Below are positions 38,258 to 45,523 of a stretch of DNA of 59,395 bases, one piece after another. The position numbers and the translations under genes are program-made. The DNA is from Nocardiopsis sp. JB363 (lineage in GTDB: Bacteria; Actinomycetota; Actinomycetes; Streptosporangiales; Streptosporangiaceae): positions 1 through 59,395 of the forward strand of contig NZ_FRFF01000150.1 in assembly GCF_900143625.1 (NCBI RefSeq), written 5' to 3'. Position 1 is the stretch's first letter. Each line of letters begins with the position of its first letter. Below the pieces are notes generated by a model. It was not told the origin of the DNA. It saw only the letters and a list, made by a program, of their open reading frames with translations, and did no database searches.

Positions 38258-39288
38258 GCGACGAGAACACCGGCACCGGTGAGGGGCTTCCCGGACTGGA
38301 CCTGGATCGGCTGCGCTCCTATCTGGATCGGGAGGTTCCCGGCCTGGTCTCGGGTCCGCTCACCGGTCACGTGATCACCGGCGGCAAGTCGAACCTGACG
38401 TACGTGGTCACCGACGGCACCGGCTCCTGGGTGGTGCGCCGCCCGCCGCTGGGGCACGTGCTGGCCACCGCGCACGACATGGCGCGCGAGTACCGGGTGA
38501 TGACGGCGCTGCGCGACACCGACGTGCCGGTCCCGCGCACCCACCACCTGTGCGAGGACACCGAGGTGCTGGGCGCCCCGTTCTACGTCATGGAGCACGT
38601 GGGCGGAACCGCCTTCCGCACCCAGGAGGAGATCGGACCGCTGGGCGCCGACGGGATCCACGCCGTTGCCGAGCGGCTGGTCACCACCCTGGGGCGGCTG
38701 CACGCGGTCGACCCCGCCACGGTGGGGCTCGCCGACTTCGGTCGCCCGGACGGGTACCTGGAGCGTCAGGTGCGCCGGTGGAGCAAACAGCTGGAGGCCT
38801 CGCGCAGCCGGGACATCCCCGGCATCGACGAGTTGCGCGACCGTCTGGCCCGGACCATCCCCGAGCCGTCCGCGCCCGCGATCGTGCACGGCGACTACCG
38901 GCTCGACAACGTTCTGGTCACCGACGACGGCGAGCTCACCGCGGTACTCGACTGGGAGATGGCCACCCTGGGCGACCCGCTGGTGGACCTGGGTCTGATG
39001 CTCGTGTACCGGGAACGTCCGGTCACCGGTGGGGACCATCCCGCCACCTCCGCCGAGGGTTTCCCCTCCTCCGCCGAACTCGTGGAGATGTACGCCGCCG
39101 CCACCGGCCGCGACGTGTCCCGGCTCGGGTGGTACGTGGCCTTCGGCTGCTTCAAGCTCGCGGTGATCGCCGAGGGCATTCACTTCCGGCACGGCCAAGG
39201 CCTGACCGTCGGGGCGGGTTTCGACGGTATCGGCGACGTGGTCGCACCGTTGGTGGAACGCGCACACACCATGCTCAAGGAGGACTAG
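38254..39288 (+). CDS. APH-family kinase associated with acyl-CoA dehydrogenase
   Basis: A 344-residue phosphotransferase with the aminoglycoside-phosphotransferase/choline-kinase fold. N-lobe GGKSNLTYVV, catalytic loop IVHGDYRLDNVLV (Asp and Asn, about 213) and metal site LDWEMATLGDP (about 233). Proteins of this clade stand next to, or are fused with, ACAD10/11-type dehydrogenases; LvaA of the levulinate pathway phosphorylates 4-hydroxyacyl-CoA. I infer a hydroxyacyl-CoA kinase, not antibiotic resistance. It overlaps the second SDR by four bases and abuts the dehydrogenase. Confidence 0.9.
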   Translation: MSDENTGTGEGLPGLDLDRLRSYLDREVPGLVSGPLTGHVITGGKSNLTYVVTDGTGSWVVRRPPLGHVLATAHDMAREYRVMTALRDTDVPVPRTHHLCEDTEVLGAPFYVMEHVGGTAFRTQEEIGPLGADGIHAVAERLVTTLGRLHAVDPATVGLADFGRPDGYLERQVRRWSKQLEASRSRDIPGIDELRDRLARTIPEPSAPAIVHGDYRLDNVLVTDDGELTAVLDWEMATLGDPLVDLGLMLVYRERPVTGGDHPATSAEGFPSSAELVEMYAAATGRDVSRLGWYVAFGCFKLAVIAEGIHFRHGQGLTVGAGFDGIGDVVAPLVERAHTMLKED

Positions 39289-40500
39289 ATGGACTTCGCC
39301 TACGACGCCGAGACCGAGGAGCTGCGACAGCGGCTCCTGGCCTTCATGGAAGAGCACGTCTACCCGGCCGAACCGGTGATGGACACCCAACTCGCCGAAC
39401 GCGACGACCCCTGGGCCATTCCCCCCATCGTGGGCGAACTCCAGGCCGAGGCCAAGAAGCAGGGTCTGTGGAACCTGTTCCTGGCCGGGCACCCCGAGCA
39501 CGGCGGGCTGCCCAACCTCCGGTACGCACCGCTGGCCGAGATCACCGGGCGCAGCCCCCGTCTGGCCCCGATCGCCCTCAACTGCGCCGCCCCCGACACC
39601 GGCAACATGGAGGTGCTGACGATGTTCGGCACCCTCGACCAGAAGAAGCGCTGGTTGGAGCCGTTGTTGGACGCGCGGATCCGGTCCGCGTTCGCGATGA
39701 CCGAGCCGGCGGTGGCCTCCTCCGACGCCACCAACATCACCACCGGCATCGTCCGTGAGGGCGACGAGTACGTGATCAACGGCCGCAAGTGGTTCATCAC
39801 CGGGGCGCTCAACCCTGCGTGCGAGGTCCTCATCGTGATGGGCAAGACCGACCCCGACGCCGACCGGCACAAGCAGCAGAGCATGGTGCTGGTGCCGCGC
39901 GACACCCCCGGGGTGACCGTCGAGCGCGGCATGACGGTGTTCGGGTACGACGACAGCGACCACGGCGGCCACGCCGAGGTGCTGTTCGAGAACGTGCGCG
40001 TGCCCGCGGAGAACCTCGTCGGCGCCGAGGGCGAGGGCTTCGCCATCGCCCAGGCCCGGCTGGGTCCGGGCCGGATCCACCACTGCATGCGCGCCCTGGG
40101 CATGGCCGAGCGAGCCTTGGAGATCACCTGCCGGCGCGTGCTGGATCGGGTGGCGTTCGGTCGCCCGCTGGCCGAGCAGGGCGTGGTCCGCGAGTGGATC
40201 GCCGAGGCGCGGGTGCAGATCGAGCAGCTGCGTCTGCTGGTGCTCAAGACCGCCTACCTGATGGACACCGTGGGCAACAAGGGCGCCCACACCGAGATCC
40301 AGGCGATCAAGATCGCCACCCCGCGCACCGTGGAGTGGATCCTCGACAAGTGCGTGCAGGCGCACGGCGCCGCCGGGGTCAGCCAGGACGTGCCGATCGC
40401 CGCGTGGCAGGCGGGCGTGCGTTCACTGCGTCTGGCCGACGGACCCGACGAGGTGCACCTGCGTTCGCTGGGCCGCGCGGAGCTGCGCAAGTACGCGTGA
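39289..40500 (+). CDS. ACAD11/FadE36-like acyl-CoA dehydrogenase
   Basis: A 403-residue acyl-CoA dehydrogenase. FAD/acyl motifs: AFAMTEPAVASSDATNI, RKWFITGA, and the C-terminal VQAHGAAGVSQDVP. At the place of the usual catalytic Glu (YEGT in MCAD) it reads LADGPDEVH, i.e. Asp, a trait I associate with ACAD10/11 and LvaC-type enzymes that act on phosphorylated hydroxyacyl-CoA. It starts right after the kinase stop codon (TAG ATG) and ends the operon; a terminator follows. Confidence 0.92.
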   Translation: MDFAYDAETEELRQRLLAFMEEHVYPAEPVMDTQLAERDDPWAIPPIVGELQAEAKKQGLWNLFLAGHPEHGGLPNLRYAPLAEITGRSPRLAPIALNCAAPDTGNMEVLTMFGTLDQKKRWLEPLLDARIRSAFAMTEPAVASSDATNITTGIVREGDEYVINGRKWFITGALNPACEVLIVMGKTDPDADRHKQQSMVLVPRDTPGVTVERGMTVFGYDDSDHGGHAEVLFENVRVPAENLVGAEGEGFAIAQARLGPGRIHHCMRALGMAERALEITCRRVLDRVAFGRPLAEQGVVREWIAEARVQIEQLRLLVLKTAYLMDTVGNKGAHTEIQAIKIATPRTVEWILDKCVQAHGAAGVSQDVPIAAWQAGVRSLRLADGPDEVHLRSLGRAELRKYA

Positions 40501-40516
40501 GGTCACGCACGAGGTG

Positions 40517-40552
40517 AAGGGCCGGGAATCCGCCCTCGGGTTCCCGGCCCTT
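40517..40552. terminator. Bidirectional terminator, ACAD and TetR genes
   Basis: AAGGGCCGGGAA pairs with TTCCCGGCCCTT (12 bp) around a 12-base loop in the 68-base gap between two convergent genes. Confidence 0.8.
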
Positions 40553-40568
40553 GTCGCTTGTGCGGGGG

Positions 40569-41183
40569 TCAGCCCTGGGGGCGCAGACCGGCCAGGAGCA
40601 GATCGGCGAAGTGCTCGCCGACGTCGCTGCCGGTCAGGGCGCCGTCGTGCCGGTACCACGTGCTCAGGTGGTGCACGGAACCGAAGTAGTAGTCGATGAC
40701 CAGGTCGGCGGGGACGTCGGCGCGGAAGACGCCCTCGCTCTGGCCCTGTTCGATCATGGACCGGAACAGCTCGTGGTACTTACGGCGTTCGGCGCGTACG
40801 CTGCGCTGCTTCTCCGGGGCGAGCTGGTGCATGGAGCGGAAGAAGATGGTGCTGTCGTCGAGGTTGGCGACGGTGGTGACGATGACGTCGGCCGCGGCGG
40901 CGTGCACCCGTTCGGCGACCGGCGCGTCCCGGGAGGAGATCGCCATCAGGTGTTCGGTCTGCATGCGCAGCACCCGGGCGTAGACCTCGAAGAGCAGGTC
41001 GTCCTTGGAACCGAAGTAGTGGTACATGGCGCCCTTGGTGACACCCGCGGCGGCCACGACCTCCTGCACCGAGGTGCCTTCGAAGCCGCGTTCGGCGAAG
41101 AGCCGGGTGGCGGCGCTCAGCAGGCGCTCGGGCACCGTTCCTCGCGGGGTGTCCCCATCGACCGTCCGCTGTGCACCGCGCAT
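40569..41183 (-). CDS. TetR family repressor of the SDR/kinase/ACAD regulon
   Basis: A 204-residue TetR regulator. HTH at residues 15-62: AATRLFAERGFEGTSVQEVV, AAAGVTKGAMYHYFGSKDDL. The C-terminal ligand domain resembles FadR/KstR-like members that sense acyl-CoA. GAGGTGG nine bases upstream supports the ATG; the longer frame upstream runs through the operator. An operator almost identical to those before the SDR operon and the quinone reductase lies 60 bases upstream, over a TATGCT -10, implying autorepression. Confidence 0.9.
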   Translation of the reverse strand: MRGAQRTVDGDTPRGTVPERLLSAATRLFAERGFEGTSVQEVVAAAGVTKGAMYHYFGSKDDLLFEVYARVLRMQTEHLMAISSRDAPVAERVHAAAADVIVTTVANLDDSTIFFRSMHQLAPEKQRSVRAERRKYHELFRSMIEQGQSEGVFRADVPADLVIDYYFGSVHHLSTWYRHDGALTGSDVGEHFADLLLAGLRPQG

Positions 41184-41242
41184 GTCCCGTACCACCTCAT
41201 GCCCCCGTCCCCGGTGGCGAGTCGACTGTTGATCCGAGACAG

Positions 41243-41262
41243 CATACCGACCGGATGGTACC
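41243..41262. promoter_or_regulatory. TetR operator, site 3 (autoregulation)
   Basis: CATACCGACCGGATGGTACC on the plus strand. On the minus strand it ends in GGTATG followed by CT, so a TATGCT -10 for the tetR gene overlaps the site edge. Confidence 0.8.
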
Positions 41263-41336
41263 CCTCGCGCACACCCGGAGGTCGTCGGAACCTTCGGCAC
41301 CCGAACGGATGACCCCCGTGGTCGACGAGACGGCGA

Positions 41337-42182
41337 CTAACCCACTCGGGCGGGGTCGGATCCCTCGGGTTCGCGCGGCCCGTCCGGCACCGCCCGCTCG
41401 TGCGGGATGACCAACGGGGTCCGGGTGCGCGGGTCGGGCATCACGTCACAGTCCAACCCGAACACGGCGCGCACACGGTCGGCGGTGACCACGTCCGCGG
41501 GCGGTCCGTCGGCCACGATCTCCCCGTCGCGCATCATCACCAGGCGGGTGGCGAACCGTGCCGCCTGCGCCAGGTCGTGCAGGACCGCCACGATGGTGCG
41601 GCCCTGCCGGTGCAGTTCGGCGAACAGCTCCAACAGGTCGTACTGGTGGGCGATGTCCAGGAACGTGGTGGGTTCGTCCAACAACAGCGTAGGGCTGTCC
41701 TGGGCCAGCACCATCGACACCCAGGCGCGTTGACGCTGTCCGCCCGACAGCGATCCCACCTGGGTGTCGGCCAGGTCGGACAGGCCGGTGAGTTCCAGGG
41801 CGTCGGCGATGGCGACCTCGTCCTCCGGACTCCACTGGCGCAGCAGCGTGTGGTGGGGAAAGCGCCCACGGGCGGCCAGCGCCCGCACCGTGATGCCCTC
41901 GGGCGCCAGCGGGCTCTGTGGCAGCAGCGCCAGTCTGCGGGCGACCGCCTTGGCGCGTTGGGAGCGCACGTCGTCCCCGTGCAACATGACCTTGCCCCGG
42001 ACCGGCTTGTTCACCCGGCCCAGCGCCTTGAGCAGGGTGGACTTCCCGCACCCGTTGGGGCCCACGATCACCACGAACTCGCCCTCCTCGACCCGGAGGT
42101 CCAGGTCGGACACGACGGGGTCGCCCCCGTAGCCGAGGGTGAGGCTCCGAGCGGACAGCACCGGGGTGGTTTCGCCGTTCAC
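41337..42182 (-). CDS. Iron-siderophore ABC transporter ATP-binding protein (FepC-like)
   Basis: A 281-residue ATPase for ferric-siderophore import. Walker A VGPNGCGKSTLLKAL (about 40), Q-loop LLPQSP, signature GSLSGGQRQRAWVS (about 143), Walker B TLLLDEPTTFLD and H-loop VLHDLAQAARFA. The GTG overlaps the permease stop codon (GTGA); an in-frame ATG 18 bases upstream is possible. Last gene of the operon binding protein-permease-permease-ATPase. Confidence 0.93.
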   Translation of the reverse strand: MNGETTPVLSARSLTLGYGGDPVVSDLDLRVEEGEFVVIVGPNGCGKSTLLKALGRVNKPVRGKVMLHGDDVRSQRAKAVARRLALLPQSPLAPEGITVRALAARGRFPHHTLLRQWSPEDEVAIADALELTGLSDLADTQVGSLSGGQRQRAWVSMVLAQDSPTLLLDEPTTFLDIAHQYDLLELFAELHRQGRTIVAVLHDLAQAARFATRLVMMRDGEIVADGPPADVVTADRVRAVFGLDCDVMPDPRTRTPLVIPHERAVPDGPREPEGSDPARVG

Positions 42183-43270
42183 AGGGTTCCCTTTCGCCAT
42201 TCGCGGATGAGCAGGTAGCCCAGGTACACGCCGCCCAGGGCCATGGTGAACACGCCGACCGGCAATCCGTCGCCGACCGGTGACCGCTGCACGACCAGGT
42301 CGGCGCAGACCAGGAGCAGGGCACCCACCACCGCGGACAGCAGCAGGTTGGGGCCGGGCGCGGCGCTGAGCCGGCGGGCGATCTGGGGCGCGGTCAGGGA
42401 GATGAAGGCGATGGGTCCGGCGACGCTCACCGCGGCCGCCGACAGCACCACCGACAGCACGACCGCTCCGGTGCGCGTGGTGGTGGCGCTCGCGCCCAGC
42501 GAGTCGGCGAGTTCGTCGCCCATCTCGTTGACGGTGATGGGGCCGGCCAACGCCAGCACGAACGGAACCGCCAGGGCCACCGCCACCCAGATGGTGGCGG
42601 CGTGGTCCCAGGATCGGGCGGTCAGGCTTCCGTTGACGTAGGAGGCCAGCACCCCGGCCTCGTCCCGGGCCATCACCGACACCACGAAGTGGGTGAAGGC
42701 GGTGGCCATGGCGGCCACGCCGATCCCGGCGATGATGAGTCGGCCGGGGTCACGCAGCCCCGTTCCGGTCACCAGGTACACGATCACGATGGACAGGGAG
42801 GCTCCGGCGAGCGCGCCCAAGGGGACGGGGACAATACCGGGCAGCATGAGGGCGGCCACGGACGCGCCGGCTCCCGCCCCGGCCGCGAGCCCGATCACGT
42901 CGGGGCTGCCCAGGGGGTTTCGGGTGACCGACTGGAACAGCGCGCCGGCCAGTCCCAGGGCCACACCGGTACCGGCGGCCACGACCAAGCGGGGGCCGCG
43001 CAGACGTTCGAGGGCGAACAGGTGGGTGGCCTCGCCCTCCCCACCGAGCGCGGCGGGGATCCGGGCGAGGGGGATGCCCAGGCGTCCCAGGCTGACGGTG
43101 GCGGCGGCCGCCGCGAGCAGCACCACCAGCAGCACCAGGCCGATGACGATGGAACGAGGGTGGAGGGGGATGGCGACCAGGCGCCCGATCCGCAGCACCC
43201 TTCGGGTGGGTTTGGGAGGTTCCGCCGGAGCGGTCTCGTGCGGGGCGGGCTCGGAGAGCGTGCGGCTCAT
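42179..43270 (-). CDS. Iron-siderophore permease (FecCD family, FepG-like)
   Basis: A 363-residue FecCD permease with about ten helices. Typical motifs: RGPRLVVAAGTGVALGLAGA, QSVTRNPLGSPDVIGLAAGA, and GPIAFISLTAPQIARRL after the ATPase-contact loop. A charged 35-residue N-terminal extension precedes helix 1. ATGA overlap with the first permease gene couples translation; the two permeases form a heterodimer in the membrane. Confidence 0.93.
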   Translation of the reverse strand: MSRTLSEPAPHETAPAEPPKPTRRVLRIGRLVAIPLHPRSIVIGLVLLVVLLAAAAATVSLGRLGIPLARIPAALGGEGEATHLFALERLRGPRLVVAAGTGVALGLAGALFQSVTRNPLGSPDVIGLAAGAGAGASVAALMLPGIVPVPLGALAGASLSIVIVYLVTGTGLRDPGRLIIAGIGVAAMATAFTHFVVSVMARDEAGVLASYVNGSLTARSWDHAATIWVAVALAVPFVLALAGPITVNEMGDELADSLGASATTTRTGAVVLSVVLSAAAVSVAGPIAFISLTAPQIARRLSAAPGPNLLLSAVVGALLLVCADLVVQRSPVGDGLPVGVFTMALGGVYLGYLLIREWRKGTL

Positions 43271-44292
43271 GAGGCCCCCTTCGTCCTGCGCAGTACGTAC
43301 AACAACACCGGGGCGCCCACGAACGCGGTGACGACACCGACCATCAGTTCCATGGGCCGCACCACCGTGCGACCCACCACGTCGGCCACCAACAGCAGGA
43401 CGGGACCGACCAGCACCGCGAAGGGCACCTGGAGGCGGAAGTCCACACCCACCAGGGAACGCACCATGTGCGGCACGGCCAGGCCGACGAAGGCGATGGG
43501 GCCTGCCGCGGCGGTCGCTCCGGCGGCCAGCAGGACCCCGGCGACCAGCCCGCCGGCCCGGGTCGCGGTGACGTTGGCCCCGGTGGCCACGGCCGCCTCG
43601 TCGCCCAGGGCCAGGGCGTTGAGCCCGCCCATGACGAACAGGGCGATGACCAGACCCAGGCCCACGACCGGCAGAACCGCGAGGACCACGTCCATGCCGC
43701 GCCCGGCCAGGGAGCCCACCACCCAGTAGCGGTAGCTGTCGAAGACGTCGGGCATGCTGAGCGACACCGCCTGCACGTAGGCGGTGAGGACGGCCGAGAC
43801 GACCGCGCCGGCCAACAGCAGACGCACCATGCCCCCGTCGCCGCCGCGGGTGCCCACGGCGTAGGCGGCCAGCCCGGCCAGCAGGGCGCCGGGCAGCGCC
43901 CACCAGACCGTTCCGGTCACCGAGGTGGGTCCGAGCAGGGCGGTGGCGGTGACCACGGCCGCCGCGGCCCCCGCGTTCACGCCCAGCAGGCCCGGGTCGG
44001 CCAGCGGGTTGCGGGTGACGCCCTGCATGAGCGTGCCGGCCAACGCCAGGGAGGCCCCGGCCAGCACACCGACGATCGTTCGGGGGATCCGGCTCTCCAC
44101 CACGGTGACGGTGTAGGGGTCGGCGCCGCCGGTGAACACCCGCAGCACCTCCGGTGGAGGTGTGGGCTTGCTGCCCGCGACGAGGCTGAGCAGCATCGCC
44201 CCTGCCAGGGCCGCCACGCCCGCGCCCAACAGGAGCGCGGTGCGGACGGGCCGGGCCGTGGGCGGTGCCGTCGTGCGTGTCTTCACGTTCAC
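43267..44292 (-). CDS. Iron-siderophore permease (FecCD family, FepD-like)
   Basis: A 341-residue FecCD permease: PRTIVGVLAGASLALAGTLM, QGVTRNPLADPGLLGVNAGA and GPIAFVGLAVPHMVRSLVG are the family signatures. It forms the channel with the second permease. The start is one of two GTG codons six bases apart; the first is used, nine bases after the binding-protein stop. Confidence 0.92.
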   Translation of the reverse strand: MNVKTRTTAPPTARPVRTALLLGAGVAALAGAMLLSLVAGSKPTPPPEVLRVFTGGADPYTVTVVESRIPRTIVGVLAGASLALAGTLMQGVTRNPLADPGLLGVNAGAAAAVVTATALLGPTSVTGTVWWALPGALLAGLAAYAVGTRGGDGGMVRLLLAGAVVSAVLTAYVQAVSLSMPDVFDSYRYWVVGSLAGRGMDVVLAVLPVVGLGLVIALFVMGGLNALALGDEAAVATGANVTATRAGGLVAGVLLAAGATAAAGPIAFVGLAVPHMVRSLVGVDFRLQVPFAVLVGPVLLLVADVVGRTVVRPMELMVGVVTAFVGAPVLLYVLRRTKGAS

Positions 44293-44300
44293 CCGATGGT

Positions 44301-45329
44301 TCAGTCGTCGAGCCCGGCGGTGGCCTCTTCGATGAGGGGCACGTACCGGTCGATGGTCCACGGGACGGTGAGCGGGTTGATCAGGGAGGAGGCGGTGACG
44401 AAGGAGTTGTCCTCGCTGGCGACCACCGCGTCGTTCTCGATGGCGGGGATGGCCGCGTACAGCTCCTGCTCCTCGATCTCGGCGCGCGACTCGGCGTCAC
44501 TGTAGAAGGTGAAGATCAGGTCGCTGTCGGAGAGCTGGTCGGCGTTCTCCAGGCCGATGAGGGCGGAGTCGGTGCCCTCGGTCTCGGGGAAGGTCTCGAC
44601 GATGGGGTCGACCTCCAGGCCCAAGCCGCGGACCATGGCCACGCGCTGTTCGTCGGGCAGGAAGACGCCGAGGGTGCCGGGGCCGTCGGTGTAGACGTAG
44701 GAGAAGGACAGGTCGGCGAACTCGGGGTGGTCCGCGGCGGCCTGCTCGAAGGTGTCCTCGATCTCGGTGACCAGACCGGCGGCCTCCTCCGGCTTTCCGA
44801 GCGCCTCGCCGATGATCTCGATCTGCTGGTCCCAGTCGGTGCTCCACGGCAGGTCGGGGTAGGCGACCGTGGGGGCGATGTCGTTGAGGAGGTCGAAGTC
44901 CTCCTGGGTGATGCCGGACCAGGGGGCGAGGATGACGTCGGGGGCGAGTTCGATGATCGCCTCGAAGTCGATGTCGGCGGCGCCCGTGAACTGTTCGGGG
45001 AGTTCCTCGCCGGACTCGGTGACGGCCTCGTGGATCCAGGGCAGGTAGCCGGTGTCGTCGGCGCCCCACTCGTAGCTCTCGATACCCACCGGGACCACGC
45101 CCAGGGCGATGGAGGTCTCGGCGGAGCCCTGGCCGAGGGTGACGACGCGCTCGGGCTGCTCGGGGATCTCGGCGGTCCCGAGCGCGCTCTCCATCTCGAC
45201 CGGGAAGGTGCCGTCGGCGGAGGCCGCGTCGCCGTCACCTCCGCTATCGTCGGTACCGCAGGCGACCAGGCCCAAGGCCAGGGCCGTGGTGAGTCCGAGA
45301 CCGCCGAAACGGCGCAGAGTGGGGTTCAT
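44301..45329 (-). CDS. Iron-siderophore ABC transporter substrate-binding lipoprotein
   Basis: A 342-residue class III binding protein (FepB/FecB-like). Signal peptide with lipobox LGLVACG (Cys near 24) anchors it to the outer face of the membrane; the two lobes are joined by a helix around residue 165 and include RVVTLGQGSAETSIALGV and APDVILAPWSGI. It delivers ferric siderophore to the two permeases. The ATG is preceded by GAAGAAAG; a GTG 21 bases upstream also fits. The iron box upstream predicts repression when iron is plentiful. Confidence 0.93.
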   Translation of the reverse strand: MNPTLRRFGGLGLTTALALGLVACGTDDSGGDGDAASADGTFPVEMESALGTAEIPEQPERVVTLGQGSAETSIALGVVPVGIESYEWGADDTGYLPWIHEAVTESGEELPEQFTGAADIDFEAIIELAPDVILAPWSGITQEDFDLLNDIAPTVAYPDLPWSTDWDQQIEIIGEALGKPEEAAGLVTEIEDTFEQAAADHPEFADLSFSYVYTDGPGTLGVFLPDEQRVAMVRGLGLEVDPIVETFPETEGTDSALIGLENADQLSDSDLIFTFYSDAESRAEIEEQELYAAIPAIENDAVVASEDNSFVTASSLINPLTVPWTIDRYVPLIEEATAGLDD

Positions 45330-45454
45330 GCTCACTGCTTTCTTCGTCACGGGATGCGGCCTCGTCGTACTCGGCGGGCCGTTTTCGTACAGGGGAACAC
45401 CCGAGTCCGGGCAGCACGAAAGCCGGGCGGATCAGGACAAACCCGACCACAACC

Positions 45455-45472
45455 AAGGTTAGTCTAACCTCA
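45455..45472. promoter_or_regulatory. Iron box (DtxR/IdeR/DmdR type)
   Basis: AAGGTTAGTCTAACCTCA contains the exact dyad AGGTTAG-T-CTAACCT, matching the TTAGGTTAGGCTAACCTAA-type operator of iron-dependent repressors. It is 126 bases upstream of the binding-protein gene. Confidence 0.85.
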
Positions 45473-45523
45473 CTTGGCCCGATTCCAAAAAATCCGAACC
45501 CTTGCCCGGACCCGCTTCGAAGC

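Noticed and set aside
38254..39288. Aminoglycoside resistance gene
   Set aside because: The APH fold is present, but the operon setting with SDR and ACAD genes points to an acyl-CoA-related kinase.
38167..40365. 732-codon open frame on the minus strand across the kinase and acyl-CoA dehydrogenase genes
   Set aside because: It is the mirror of codon bias in the plus-strand genes; its translation is His/Val/Gly-rich with no domain, and the plus-strand genes have clear catalytic motifs.
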